The notes: generated from the letters alone by a model not told the origin. A stretch of 64,000 nucleotides of DNA from Pseudovirgaria hyperparasitica (GCF_010093815.1 NW_022985549.1:1885494-1949493); one strand, 5' to 3'. Numbered from the stretch's first letter, positions 42,242 through 54,548 are shown. Numbers and translations are program-made.

Positions 42242-44926
42242 TATGAGTATTCGTCAATGGACAATAGATGCAGGAGGAGATAGTAATGAAGGAGCACCAG
42301 GCTGCTGGGACGAGGTATCTCGAATCAGGCGAGGAAGAGTATAAGGACTTTGCGGCACAAATCGACGGCACGGGGGAGTTGCGATTCAAATATGAACATC
42401 CTGTAAACCTCGGGAGCCGTCAATGACTCCGCACCTCATCAGATCCCCAAGCCATCACGAGCTATGAGACGATCTGGAGAGCTACATTTGACGAGATGCT
42501 AACAATGCCTAGTTAGGACGGAAGGGAACCGCATGGTCCTAGCTTTTCTCAGAGCTGTGGGCATTGGCGAATAGACAGCTGCGCATTTTCGATCGTGCGA
42601 AACGGTGAACGGATCGATGCAGGGATCCGTTACTCTTTTCCAGGCTGGGGCACATCCGAAAGCAGACCTTTGGTTGCTAGGAGTTTGGCACACTGCGCAT
42701 GCATAGCAGCTGATGTGGGTTTTAGGTGGTATACCTACCGATCCTGAATATCAATGTAGATATGTGATTGCCTAAGTAATTTGGATTTTGAACTAGGAGC
42801 ATCTCAAAGTGAGTGGCACCAGACTCGCGAAGGGTTAGTCGAGTACAGTAAAGATTGGGTAGGATAGGTACTGACGACTGCAGGAGAACGACTAGCAAGA
42901 AAGCGATGGAGTGACAGTGGAGAGAGTTGAGAATATGGGGAAAGTAGGAAGGCCATGCCGTGTTGAGTATGGACCCGGGTGGCCGGAGCTTTGATGTGGG
43001 GCAAGACGTGGCCTATCATGTCTATGTTGAATGGATCATTTTGCGGGGTAGCTCCCGGCGCTAACGGCCACGGTTGTAGAACATTGCCAGGCTGATATTC
43101 CTACGCCGAGCTTAATCAACCCCGGCCTTTCGTATTGCCATTGCCCCTATGTTCCATCTCGCACGCGGTCTACGTCACTCGACAGGTACGGCAGTCAAGC
43201 TTCTGACCACCTTTTTAAGGCTCGACTTGCATCCCAACTCTAGGGACGGTGTACATGCCTGTTGCTGAGCTTGAGCTGTTGCTCAACTGTGAAATGTTCA
43301 TATTGGTCGGAAGTGGCCTTTTGAGTCTGCTGGCAATTCGTGTACTTTACAGTACCTACGCCCGAGATTGGGCATTAGAGCGCTGCTTCGCAGCGATGCA
43401 AGCTATAGACGGATGGCGTTGGTAGCAAAACAAGTGTCGTCTATCGTCCCGGGCCAAAGGCTTGGGGCGCTTGTGCGAATCAGGGGTCATTCTAACGCCT
43501 GAATCAATCATGGGGTGTGTGATGATGGTCGCCAACAGCTTGCCATAAATGCACGGATAGCTCAGGTATCTCTTAACCTGGACAGCTGATCGTCAGGTTT
43601 CGTAACAACTTGCCGCGTCAAGATTCCGCGATTAGAGATTCGTGATTCGTGATTCGTGGTTCATGATTCATGCTCCGTGCTCCGTGCTCCATGATACGTG
43701 TTGGGAGGCCCCCGATGTTCCATAAAATGCGAACTTCCGCTGACTGCTTACTCTTCTTCTTCACATTGCCGAAGCATATACCCGAGCCTTATCTGCTCGG
43801 AGATGAAAACCGCAGCGTAGCCTTCGTGACTATGTCGAATTGTGTGCAAGAACACATATTCTTCCTTAGCTGACCTTCATGTCACAACGATCCGTACTGC
43901 AATTGCTCAATCTCAGGATTGCCAATCCATAAGACTTGGTAGAACAGTAGCAGGTTTAGACCTAATGGTTTTGGAGCTTCATCATACCATCAGGTGGCAG
44001 CCTTGCTTGCCTTAATAGACATAACAGTCAGTTGCTACATTAGAAAATGTATCTCCATACCTTGTTAACTGGTCTACGCATATTAGTATATGACAACGTC
44101 GGACCACCAGAGTACGCCTTCATAAGAAATGGGTTTTACGCATAATGCTACGGCTGCATTCTCCGAGTTCCAAAGCAGAACTGGGCTTTTCGCGGAGATG
44201 GCAACCGGATGCGCGAGCAGTGAAGGTCACAAATTCTATGCGATTCGACAATCGTTCGAAGATCGTACTTGGTTTACCGAAATTGCAGATACCCGCATCA
44301 TTCGCTCCCCATGGCGCGACTGCAAGCTCGCGTTTGTTCTCGGTGAGTTCCAGACCTTATTTTATCCCACTTCGCTAATGGGTCAGAACTTTCCCGTGAT
44401 GGGAGGCTTTGATGGTGTTCAGGTGCAATGCCAAGTGCCAGCCTTTAGCAAGACACGAACCGCAACCGATCCCTTTCGCCACACATCCATCGACCCTTCA
44501 GCTGAGACGCTGCGTTGGAAGAATGGGTTTAGAGTCTTGTCTCACGTGTCATTCCGTGGTACGACACGTTCTCATGTTCGATAGCCTTCAATATAGTTAG
44601 AACCCTAGAATTTACTAGGCCAGTGGCCTGAAAAAAACGCTCTGCAAAAAGAAGACGCGGAATGAAGAACTTCTCTAGGTCGATGACACGATATATGAAG
44701 TCAGCTACTACTTTTCCATTAATGCAATGATTGTGGAACGTTAGGCTCAGGACGATGAATTTGCAGGTGCATCAGAGCTATACCGTAGAGAAGAGAGATG
44801 CCCGGGTATTCATCTAAACATCTATGCTTCACTCAACTCCACGAGACAGCGGCCAAAGATCAAAGTGGTGACATGGTGGGCGACAAACCGAACAAGACCG
44901 ACCTTAAAGAACCTCAATATAGGCCA
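42242..44926. other. 2.7 kb region without a supported gene
   Basis: Includes the acetate transporter promoter at the left. A plus-strand frame of 151 codons (44129-44584) has no recognisable domain and is at best a doubtful orphan gene. A heptamer repeat lies at 43637-43699. Confidence 0.45.
43637..43699. repeat. Nine tandem heptamers with stepwise drift
   Basis: Nine consecutive 7-bp units run gattcgt (three times), ggttcat, gattcat, gctccgt (twice), gctccat, gatacgt. Adjacent units differ by few bases and variants are clustered, indicating growth by local slippage with mutation between rounds. Confidence 0.85.
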
Positions 44927-45819
44927 CTAGTTTTGTAATCGCCATAAAGGTTCCTTTCCGATGGACGCCCAGAATTGTCTGCGCTCTTCGAAGACCGCCT
45001 CGCACCAACTCTTCACTTCGGGAAGCTTGATACGCGTTGATACCCACGTGAATTCACCGAGATCTACGCGCCCTTCTTGTGATCGCTCGTATTCTACCAT
45101 CTGTAGAAGAAGCTCCATTTTGTCAATATCATGAACATAAGTTGCTTCAAGTGTCCGATCATCCTCATATTCTTGCCAAATCTGCCTTATCTCTGTTCCT
45201 GAAAGTCCAGGAACACTACCCAGCAATCGCTGGCAGATATAGTCCATAGTTTCCGATTCACGGCGCGACTTCTCAGGTTTTGAAATCCCGTCGACTGGCG
45301 TGATGTCGCCGACTAAGGCCTCAGCCATGTCATGCACCAACGCCATCCTTGTACAGTGTGGGATGTTCACCCGGGATGAGAGTGAAGGAGGAGCGAGCAT
45401 GGTCAATATTGACATTCGATACATGTGGTCCGAGATTGACTCGGCATCCTCAAGCCCGAATCGTCGCCAGCCAGCTCTTTTGGTAGTCTTCAATCGCTCA
45501 AGAATATGGAAGAATGGAATTGGAGAATCCTTATCATGCTCAGGGCGGTGAGGAATGGTGGATAGTACTGCATATAAGTCAACGATCATGTCTCAACATT
45601 GCACGAAGTGGGCTGTAAGGCCATGTGCTTTTCGTCCACGTACCGCTTTCCGGGGTCCAAGGTTGATCGGCCTTGAAGTTGACGTTCGTGGGGACTCCTG
45701 ACGAAGGCTCTGTTAGGATGGTTAATAGATGCATGAGCATTTACTGCGTGGTGCTTACTAGAAGGACTGTTAGTCTGAGGAACGTCCTCAGCGGGACTGT
45801 CAAGTATCTTTGGGGACAT
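44927..45819 (-). CDS. HDDC2: HD-domain 5'-deoxynucleotidase (HDDC2/YGK1 family)
   Basis: Three exons on the minus strand: 45819-45759, 45709-45644 and 45567-44927, giving 255 residues. The first two short exons supply NVNFKADQPWTPES, which joins to VLSTIPHRPE in exon 3 and matches the expected N-terminal region. A start inside exon 3 would lose it. The HD metal-binding residues are visible: H90 in SDHMYRM, H121-D122 in LVHDMAEAL, and D189/D191 in VHDIDKMELL. FFHILERLKTTKRAGWRRFG near 60-80 is highly typical of the family. These enzymes remove the 5' phosphate from deoxynucleoside monophosphates, using a divalent metal. The gene is divergent from HAUS6 with a shared upstream region of 335 bp. 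Confidence 0.93.
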
Positions 45820-46154
45820 GACTGTAGTCAACAAGCGGTATAGCTAGAGAAAGATCACTTTTGATAATTCGCAGATCCTGATCATCCTATGAAGGTCCGT
45901 CCTAAAGTGTAGAGTCTAAGGTTTGCAAGAAAGCTCAACAATCGAAAGTGCCGATGTTGTGATTTCGCAAGCCAAACAAAGGGCGGCGGTTCCTAATCCA
46001 TCGGACCACGGAAAACGTTGGCCCTGGCTTGATCGGCATGCTTTTTGGTGGGGCGACATGTCGTTCCTGCCAAGACCGGCAGCAAGCTCATGTTGTGACC
46101 TCACAGTGCAAAACAACAATTGTCTTGCTGCTGGAGCTTGCTCTAAGTGCAAAC
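45820..46154. promoter_or_regulatory. Shared divergent promoter of HDDC2 and HAUS6
   Basis: The 335 bp between the two start codons must carry promoter elements for both genes. No specific motif is assigned. Confidence 0.5.
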
Positions 46155-48247
46155 ATGGCCCGCTCATACCTGTCGCTCTTTGTCACAAACTTGAGGCTTC
46201 TGGACCTACATCATTTGTCTGATTGGCCCGATATCACAGAAGCTTCATTCGCTACATCTTCAAAGGATCATCAAAACCAGAAGCAACGCATCAGACAAGC
46301 AGAATGGGCCTTGTATCGTTTGTTCGAGACTTGGGATCCTTCCGAGACTCGCAGTGTCAGTATTATCATCGAAAAGCATGTACTGCACTCACAATTGCAT
46401 AGAAACTCCAGCCATTCTTCCCTCCTTTCGAACCCCTCCAATCGATCAACCTCCGAGCTGCTTTGTTCCGATGCCTGAACGATTTGAAGAAAAATGGAGT
46501 TCTGGGTCGAGAAGCTTCACTGCGCAAAACTATGTTGGATGAATGTAAAGGCGACAAGTTCGTGGAGATGCTTTTCTTCTTTTCCACGGCAGTACTGAAG
46601 AGGAAGCTGGACGACACGTCGCGGAACCAGTCGCATATGAGTATTGCAAGAAAGATCTCCGTGGCCTCAAGTCTCAGAGGTCCGGAAGAGCAGATACAGC
46701 TTGTCCCACTACTAATTGCTCACGCATCGTCAATAAGTACGATTCTCAAAAAGAGGACTTCGAATACGGTCCTATACTCCGAGGTCAACGAGCTCCTACA
46801 GATCACGTCACTCGACATTACTGAGAAAGATCGAAGGTATCAAGCTATCGCAAGCCAGACGGCAGGTGCTGATGGCGGTATCCTGGCGTCAGAAGCAGCC
46901 AGAAAGCAATTACAAGACAATTGGGTTGCCAATCAAAAGTGGCTGGAGGTAGTGATCAATGGTGATGAAAAGCAGGGCGATGACGACATCCTTAGTGGCT
47001 CATACAATAACTTCCTCCAACACATTCAAACAGGCAACCAACAAAGCAAGAGAGGGACGAAGACTGGCTTGATTGAGGATTTAGAGGGTCGCATCAGGAT
47101 TCAGGAGCGACGTCTTCGCCGGTGGGATGACTTTCAACAGAGGTTCAAAACTGCAAACGAACCAGATACCATCCTAGAATCAAAAACCAGTGCGAGGCCG
47201 CTTAGACAACCTTTGAGTATTCAGTTCAGTGAGCATGAGTGTCTGCGTCCAGGACAGAGTGGTGCTCCGACCTCTCCGAAACCAGCCTTCCATCGCATAC
47301 TAGATTACCGTAATGTAGTGGATGCGACACTGGAAGAACTTGAAGCTATGTCCTCTCGAAAAGAACGCCCGAGAAAACCAGTCTCAGCAAACGCAGTGCG
47401 AAATGCATCTGGCAGGCCAGTATCACAAGGGCCTATCCCAGATGAAGCGAGCAACACGACCAGTGACGTGTCCAGTGCTTCTCAGAGGCCTCGAAGGCAG
47501 ACTTCGCAACAGAAGCTGCCGCCTACGACCTCGCAGAGACTTGATTCAAGTAGTGAGAAGCTAGCGCTACTAGAGGTAGAGTCTGATCCATCTATCACTG
47601 CCAGCGCATCTGTTCACTGCAGTAATCGGATAGACATGCAATCTCTATCGACTATAATGCCAGAAATACGAGACACTAGCACAGTTGTGGAGGCCATGCC
47701 TACACTCGCCGAACAAATCGTAACTTCTGTAACTGACGCGTCCCCATCCCCCGTCAAGCGAGAACCGCGCCTATCCCTAGTTGATAGGACCAGATTGTCT
47801 ATGGCTGCACATACCTTCGGCCCCAGCACACTGATGTCCGTTACCGAATCACCCGATCTGCCGTCTCCTGTTCCACCCATGCCAGAAATTCCAGACGATC
47901 GGGCGAACCGGCGTACAACGCTCCTCGAGCGTACACGTCAGTCAATGAGTCTCGCAGCAACAAAGCCGAAGCCTCGCCAGTCGATGAATAAGAAGCGCCA
48001 GTCCTTGTTTCCTGTTAACCAATTCGAGACACCCAGAAAGACGACCTGGTCTCTCGAAGAAGAAAAACCTGCGGAAGAAGAGGTGACGCTTGAAGATGCA
48101 GACTACGACAACATATTCAAAAGCAGGCCTAAGATTGCACACAGCCCCGCGCCGTCTCCAAGCTTCATCGAGGATACATCCGCTATTGGAGGCGAAGAGT
48201 GGGAGAGTTCCCCGCTGCGTAGATTCCAGAAGACTGGTGACGCATGA
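46155..48247 (+). CDS. HAUS6: Augmin (HAUS) complex subunit 6
   Basis: Two exons, 46155-46355 and 46403-48247, give 681 residues. The 47-nt intron starts GTCAGT and ends GCATAG. Splicing joins ETRS to KLQPFFPPFEPLQSINLRAA, followed by LFRCLNDLKKNGVLGRE and GDKFVEMLFFFSTAVLKRK, which together are the diagnostic HAUS6 N-terminal region (about 1-125). The middle part (about 125-260) is helical and likely coiled coil (LIEDLEGRIRIQERRLRRW). The last 400 residues are polar and disordered, with repeated RTRLSM, RTRQSM and KKRQSL phosphorylation-like motifs. Augmin recruits gamma-tubulin to existing microtubules in the spindle and drives branching nucleation; HAUS6 contacts the gamma-tubulin adaptor. 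Genes for augmin are kept in many filamentous fungi but lost in yeasts. Confidence 0.9.
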
Positions 48248-49255
48248 ATCTTCGTGAATGCACCTGTGAACATCGTTCCAATGCTCTAGTGAAGACCACA
48301 GTCATGCCAAGCAATATGTGACCAACATATGGCCGTCGACGGTAAGATAGCAGGGGCAAGCGTCCGTGCCCCACTGTCATCAACAACAACTCAGACGACT
48401 GAAAGTTCTGTCAATGTGGGCCGCACAACGAATGTTTTGGCTGTATGACTGGCCTATGCCTTTATATGAAAGAGAGTTAAATGAATCCTAAAACATCATG
48501 ACTGCCACATATACAAGAAATCGCTACAAAGGTGCGGACGAAAGAGCCTTATATCTGCCACTTACGAGGTAGCCAGGTGCGCCACGGCACATGTTGATTT
48601 TCGAGTTTCAGGTACAGGCATTCTCAACCATTTGGCTGCAGCTACCGTTTAGATTGTAAGGGCTTGCTTGCGTCTAGATCGACACAATGCTAGAAATCGT
48701 CCATGCAATGTAATCAGTGACAAGAGCATTGGTCTCACCTATGAATCGGTTGTGCAGCTTAGGCGAATCCTACAGGTCCACGCCATGGGTATAGGTAGCT
48801 CTTATTCAGATTAGCAGAGCCTTTAGCAATATGACCCATCGTTACAGTTGGCCCCTCCATCCTGACATTTCGGAACTAGAGTTTACTATGCATAAGTAGC
48901 TCAAGGATAAACGTACGAAAAGGGTTTCTTTGCATAATATCACAGTCTCCAGTGACCTCAAAGTCGCCTTTGTTGAATGAATGAAAGGAGACGCAAGTAT
49001 TCCAGACATCTAGGAATTTAAGTAAATCTCTAGCTATTGCCCTTGTTAAGCTTTTGACAGAGAAGATAACATAAAGTGCAGTGCTTCAAAATGAAATATG
49101 CGTTAAGATGGAGTTCCATCACCATTTCCGATTTTCCTTTAATCGTCCACCTTCCATGACGTCTTTCCAACTTGTTTTCAACTCGACAGCAACGACCTCG
49201 AGATAATAAGACAGGTGTACGAGAGCTCTAGCTCAACATGCCAACCACACAATAC
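48248..49255. other. Convergent intergenic region
   Basis: 1 kb between HAUS6 and the unrecognised leftward gene. No gene or repeat of note. Confidence 0.5.
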
Positions 49256-50665
49256 TCAATAGAAGGCCCTAACATAATCTCCTCCGATCTCTCTCTCATC
49301 CACATTCGCCAACTCATGGATCTTCTCAACACGAACCACATCCAACCCCTTCCCTAAAGCGCTCAGCGCATCGCTCCTAATAACACATGAAAACACCACA
49401 TCCCACCCCTGAACGCCTGACGCATAGAATGCTTCAGCGGCTGCACTCTCTCTGCTCCCGAAACTCAGTACCTTGAAGACCTTCTCTGTCGGACTCGGTC
49501 CTCGTGCGCTAAAGCCCGGGGCCGGATCCATGTATGATGAGAGCACGACAATGTATACGAGCGACGTGTTCTCCAATTTCTTGGCCACGGTGTGCGTACA
49601 AGTCGTGCATGCACCGCTGTAGTTGCGCGCCAAGTGGCCCATGCGGGTGACACAGGTGTACACGTCGTCGTCCAGTGGTGCAGTAAACACGTGACTAGCC
49701 CATACTCTTGGAATGCTGGCGTTCAGGGGCGAGATGGAGCGGCCCTCGACTTCGGTGCTCAGATACTCCGTCGCGCTGGCAAGCTCGCCACGTTTGCACA
49801 GGGACAGGATGTGTGACTCGTCGGACGCGGCCGGCCAGCGGTACCAGACTTCGGTTTCGGCAGCGCGCAGGAGTGACGAGTGTTTGGCGAAGTCGTAAGA
49901 TCCGGCGTGGTGGAAGGTGGTGTATATTCTCTTGTTGAATATGGTGCGCACGAGTTTGTCTTCGGGCTTGTTGTCGTCGGTGTAGACTACAGGAATGAGT
50001 TCTGAGTGGGAGGTGATGATCTCGGAGCCATTCAAGGGGTCTGTTGGGATTGGATGCATACCACCAACATGCTCAAATGGAACCATACCTGGAGGTAAGG
50101 ATGATCTAAGTGGCGCCCCCTGAGGTGGTGGCGGTGGAATGTAAGGGCTCTTACAAGGCCTCAGGTTCTTTGGTGGGAATGCGGGGGGATTGCGGTGCAC
50201 GAGTGGTGTAGGCGCCTGATTCGCAGATACAGGCATTGATGACTTGGGAGCTGTTCGTGCTAAATTGGCATTGGGGACAGGACCAGGTGCAGAGTGTGCC
50301 TTCGTGATTTTTGGTTCGTGGGACAGGGTTGCGGCAGGTTCCTGCGTCGTCTTAACAATGGTGGTGTTTGGTCTCATCGAGGTTTGCAGCGTCTCCTCGT
50401 CTTGCTTGTCCTTCGATGCAAGGGACACTATTGGCCGTGTGCTCTTGAAGGCAGTGTGAGGACTCTCCGTCGTAGCGCTTGCATGGGTGTCATTGAGCTC
50501 ATTATTACGTGGAGTTCCTGTATCGATCGAACCCTTAGTTTGAGGTGTGTATAAATACGCTGTGTCTATACCGTTCCGAGTCTTTCGTTCTGTGGAGAGC
50601 TGGCACCCATCGTCATAAGGCGTGTTGATTGCGTCGACGAATACCATATCTTCGTCGTTCCTCAT
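49256..50665 (-). CDS. Unrecognised 469-residue protein
   Basis: A single uninterrupted frame. The N-terminal 215 residues are polar and low in complexity, with a Pro-rich stretch near 160-205 (PPPPPQGAPLR). From about 235 the sequence looks folded: LVRTIFNKRIYTTFHHAGSY, EVWYRWPAASDESHILSL, WASHVFTAPLDDDVYTCVTR, SLVYIVVLSSYMD, and a final VVRVEKIHELANVDEREIGG. A possible Cys pair, CTTC, lies near 355. There is no signal peptide or membrane helix. I do not recognise a family. The organisation, a disordered N-terminal half and compact C-terminal half, and the absence of stops over 1.4 kb, support a real gene. Confidence 0.7.
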   Translation of the reverse strand: MRNDEDMVFVDAINTPYDDGCQLSTERKTRNGIDTAYLYTPQTKGSIDTGTPRNNELNDTHASATTESPHTAFKSTRPIVSLASKDKQDEETLQTSMRPNTTIVKTTQEPAATLSHEPKITKAHSAPGPVPNANLARTAPKSSMPVSANQAPTPLVHRNPPAFPPKNLRPCKSPYIPPPPPQGAPLRSSLPPGMVPFEHVGGMHPIPTDPLNGSEIITSHSELIPVVYTDDNKPEDKLVRTIFNKRIYTTFHHAGSYDFAKHSSLLRAAETEVWYRWPAASDESHILSLCKRGELASATEYLSTEVEGRSISPLNASIPRVWASHVFTAPLDDDVYTCVTRMGHLARNYSGACTTCTHTVAKKLENTSLVYIVVLSSYMDPAPGFSARGPSPTEKVFKVLSFGSRESAAAEAFYASGVQGWDVVFSCVIRSDALSALGKGLDVVRVEKIHELANVDEREIGGDYVRAFY

Positions 50666-53014
50666 TGTCAGTCGGGTTGATCGTTGAAAAGGAGTTGCTT
50701 GGATTGTAGAAGATTGATTTAGCTTTGGACTACTCTACATGTGTGATGATGAGCGATTCTTATACTTCATAGTTAAGTACTTATAACGTTGATATCGCTA
50801 TTTGACGCTGTGTTCGAGACGAGGAGTCAGATGAGGCTTCCAGTAGAGTCATGCCAGTCGTAGTTTTCATCATCATGACACAAAGACCAGGGCGTATACT
50901 TGGATGCCTAAATGCCAGTCACTTTTGGGAGCACAAGCGTCAGACTGAAGCTCCAGAGATTCCAAAGATTAGACTGCATATGAGATGACCCAGTTGCCGG
51001 ATATCCCATGATGAGATAAGCGCCCAGGTGCCGATGTATTGGTGCAACGATGCCTCACTTTAAAGCTCGATATCAAGCCAGTGCTTTATACAAGCGGGAA
51101 TGAAATCAGATAGAATCAGCTTAATGTCATGGTATAGATAGGGTCCATATTGTGAGGCAACGCTAAACCGGATTGATTGAATGTAATCCAGGGAGAAATA
51201 CTTCGAGACGACTCCCAGGTAGCGACAGCGAGGCTACGCATCTCATACTCAGTGCATATCAGCATTGATAGGTATGACCAGTAGCGATTGGTGGAAATTG
51301 AAGATCTTGAATTTTCGTTTCCAAGGCTACTGCATTACTGTTGTATTGTCAAACATTCGGTGTCGAAGTCACTGAGCAAGGGCTCGCCTGAACCTCACGC
51401 CTCATTATTCTACCACTCTGTATGGCATCGTTATGATTCTAGCGACTGCTCGCAATATAGGGATGGAGCATCCCGTACTTTCTGACCCCGAAGCACGCTG
51501 TACGTCCTCGGAAGCCAGCTCCTTGGTAACCAATTAGGGATAAATATTACACTTGGTATGTGCTGGCAAGGGAGCAACTCGGCTACGCCCTCAATACGGA
51601 GTTATTTGATGACAGCCAATGCTTCATACCTGGGAGGCCTAGACGCACCAGTCGGTGAGCTCCCTCTGCATGGCGGTAGACCGCTCAGGACAGACCGCTG
51701 TTTCTTAGCGCCCAGCCATAATTTTATGACGTGACGTGCACATGCGCAAGCTACCTCCAGTACCAGTATACGAAAGTTTGTATTGAAGTGTAGGAGAATC
51801 TATGTTTAAAGTCTATTCTCTAGACCTCATGTTCCATCCTTGATGATGGTGAGCTCTAATGTAGTAGTTCCTTAGTCACGAGTCTGGAGGTGCACCTAGA
51901 ATGTAGGGGAGGGTGATGTCCTGAAGGCTTTAGGATACAATTCGAAATAACCGCTAATCAGATAAAGTTACTAACTACGAAAGTGCCATTGTGACTTGCT
52001 GATCTATTTGACTTTAAGGTTGTGTTGACTATTCATCGCTTCGATTTGATGCAGATTGTCAGATTCGATGATAGAGTCCTCATGGAACCATGTTTCAAGA
52101 CTCAAGACCAATAAGAAGCAGCGGTCAAACACGCACTACGCTCTTGTCAAGAAGATTCGAAAATAATTTGCGAGAGGGAGGAGGGTGGATCACCAGGCTC
52201 ATGACCAAGAAGGGCACTTCTATAACCTCTGTGATAAAGAAAGGAGTCGTCATAATATGTATGTCTAGGGTTCGTGAGGCAGTAACACAGCCGACCCTTG
52301 CCATATAGTACGATCTTGTAGAGATCTGCCCAGCCTGATTCGCTATAGGGTTAGCTTAAGTTTGAGGCTTTCGTTTGCCTTACAGATCAGCACCCAATCA
52401 GCACAACTTCTATCTTAAACAGAACTTCCTTTTTTAGACCCTCATGCTCTTTGCACGCTTATTGAGCACGTCTGGAAATATATGTGGACTGCCTGTGAAC
52501 TGGTGGTGTCAAACGAAGAGTGTTACTGGGTTCAACTTGAGTGAAAGCAATACTTGTCTGAAATCACCAGTAAAGTTTGCAGGGAGTACAATAAGGCTCG
52601 TATGAAATGAAGCTATGGTATTTGCCAGTCAAGTAGTGCTAGTCTCTGCATGTCTACCTGGAAGGTGTAACTGGTGGTTTTGCTGTCCTTCCATATGTTT
52701 TATCATAGTTGCAGGGCCAAAAACAAGCAATCGTATCAAAAGGTCGAACCTTGGTTTGAAAATAGATTATTCACGTGAGTTTGAAACAATGATGAAGCAA
52801 CGATGGTTGTATGAATAAAGTTATATATAATGACGGAGGTAGAAACTTTATCAGCAGGTAACGATGTGCCGGAGTTTCTCCGCAATCTCAGTAGCGCTAT
52901 AGCACCTATGTATACCATACTACATACCGTATCGGTGTGGGCTTCTGAATCGGACTCGTCTATTCTTTGTCCCTCTCTGTTGTAAGCATAAGCACATGAA
53001 CACTTAGACTCATC
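50666..53014. other. 2.3 kb region without a supported gene
   Basis: Only short frames without motifs (for example 51288-51485 and 52090-52308 on the plus strand). The left end is the promoter of the 469-residue gene and the right end that of VMA7. Confidence 0.5.
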
Positions 53015-53555
53015 ATGGCGACCGCCACGCAGTATAAAGATCGACAATTCCTCGCAGTCATCGGCGACGAGGCACGCAAGCTCACAAGCTCACTACACAT
53101 TTGAAGACGCTAACACTGTCCTCAGGACTCAGTCACCGGCCTCCTCCTCGCAGGCGTGGGAGTAAGCCTTACAACGATCTCCGTACCCTTTCAAAGCTAA
53201 TCTCTCCGCCTCCCAGCACGTTACAGCCCCGCCAGACGCGCAGAAGAACTTCTTAGTCGTAGACGACAAGACGGACACGTCGACGATCGAGCAGACATTC
53301 GTACGCTTCACAGAAGAGAGGAAAGATATTGCGATCTTACTGATCAACCAACACGTATGTTCACATTGTATGACGTAAAAGAGGACGTCACAGCATTGTT
53401 GACGAGATTTATAGATCGCAGATAGAATAAGACATCGGGTCGATATGTATACGGCTGCGTTCCCGTCACTACTGGAGATTCCCGCGAAGGACCATCCTTA
53501 TGATCCGGAGAAGGACAGTGTATTGAAAAGAGTGAGGAGGCTGTTTGGGGAGTAG
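53015..53555 (+). CDS. VMA7: V-type proton ATPase subunit F
   Basis: Four exons, 53015-53071, 53126-53161, 53217-53354 and 53415-53555, give 123 residues (yeast Vma7 is 118). The sequence LAVIGDE | [12 protein letters not shown] aligns residue for residue with the conserved VIGDEDTVTGFLL region of the family, which fixes the first splice junction. That intron (53072-53125) begins with GC rather than GT (donor GAG|GCACGC) and ends CCTCAG with a CTAAC branch site. Introns 2 and 3 have GTAAGC and GTATGT donors. Later motifs are [22 protein letters not shown] and [19 protein letters not shown]. Subunit F is part of the central stalk of the V1 sector and couples ATP hydrolysis to proton pumping at vacuolar membranes. 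The gene is convergent with the NPC2-type gene. Confidence 0.95.
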
Positions 53556-53877
53556 GTAGACTGAAGGACAATGGCCTGTAGCTTGTCGGATACGCTTTAT
53601 GTTACGACTAGAAGATTGGGGAATGATACCTGCACTAAATCAACATCACGTCTTCACGTTGGCAGTTTTTGTTACGCGCTTGGTCTCTGCGACCTGTAAT
53701 TGTACGCCTTTTATGACTATATACCCCTGTAACGACATAGAGCATCGAAGTATAAGGCGTATCACTATGACCAACGCCGGGAATGTAACTTCAAGCACGC
53801 ATAACTTATGAAGACGATGACCATAGTACGTTCTGTCCCGATTATATCCTATGCACCCTAGCCGCAAACATTCCTCA
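53556..53877. other. Convergent 3' intergenic region
   Basis: 322 bp shared 3' flank of VMA7 and the NPC2-type gene; nothing further recognised. Confidence 0.5.
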
Positions 53878-54548
53878 TCAAGGAAACTGCACATGCGCAG
53901 TCAAGCAAGTAATTGTCTCCTTGTCCTCATTGAAAACGTCGGCTAGAACGGTGTATTTGCCCTATTATAATGCGTTAGGACTTGCTTCATAAGATCGGAT
54001 ACCGGGTCATGACGTACTGGAGGAATCTGCTTGGGAAGATCAACATCACGACTAAATGTTAATTCGCCTTTCTCAAGAGGACACTCCTTATCCACTTTCT
54101 CCAGGTTATCACAGAGATCTGCTTCCTGGTTGATCAGGGTGATGAGCCCGTACTTGACTTGCAGATGAACCTTTGCACCCGCCTCTATCTTCTCTTTCAC
54201 GGTACCATTTGCTTTGATGGACAGAGTTTGGCCACTAGAATAATCAGGAGTTAGCACCATCGCCTGAAGAAGCTTGAAGGCGAAAGCGTCGATAGTCGCT
54301 AGAACGGAGATACGTCGACATCCCATGACTAAGGGTTGAACTTACGGTTTTGGTGGGTTTGGGCTCAAATCAACTTTGTCAATCTCCAGTTTGTAGTCCT
54401 TGGGGTCGGCGCAAAACTCGAGCGGGTTTTCGCCTGGTACGCTGAGCTCTTCGTTGATCACGACCTGTCCGCCGAAGCTACCAAAGTCGAGCGCCTGGAC
54501 AGATGTGACTGTTAGGGCGAGGCCTAAGAGGGCGGAAGTAATTTGCAT
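53878..54548 (-). CDS. NPC2: NPC2/ML-domain phosphatidylglycerol/phosphatidylinositol transfer protein
   Basis: Three exons on the minus strand: 54548-54346, 54234-54018 and 53961-53878, giving 167 residues. Intron 1 is 111 nt (GTAAGT..TTCTAG), intron 2 is 56 nt (GTACGT..AATAG). Residues 1-19 are a signal peptide ([14 protein letters not shown]). The ML domain follows: [74 protein letters not shown], then [20 protein letters not shown] and the end AHVQFP. Cysteines are placed as in fungal homologues and should form the usual disulphides. The protein would bind sterols or phospholipids and move them inside the vacuole or secretory pathway. Length and motifs match Aspergillus PG/PI-TP closely. 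Confidence 0.96.

Noticed and set aside
44129-44584. Plus-strand frame of 151 codons
   Set aside because: No recognised motif, no clear promoter context, and surrounded by non-coding sequence; not strong enough to call a gene.
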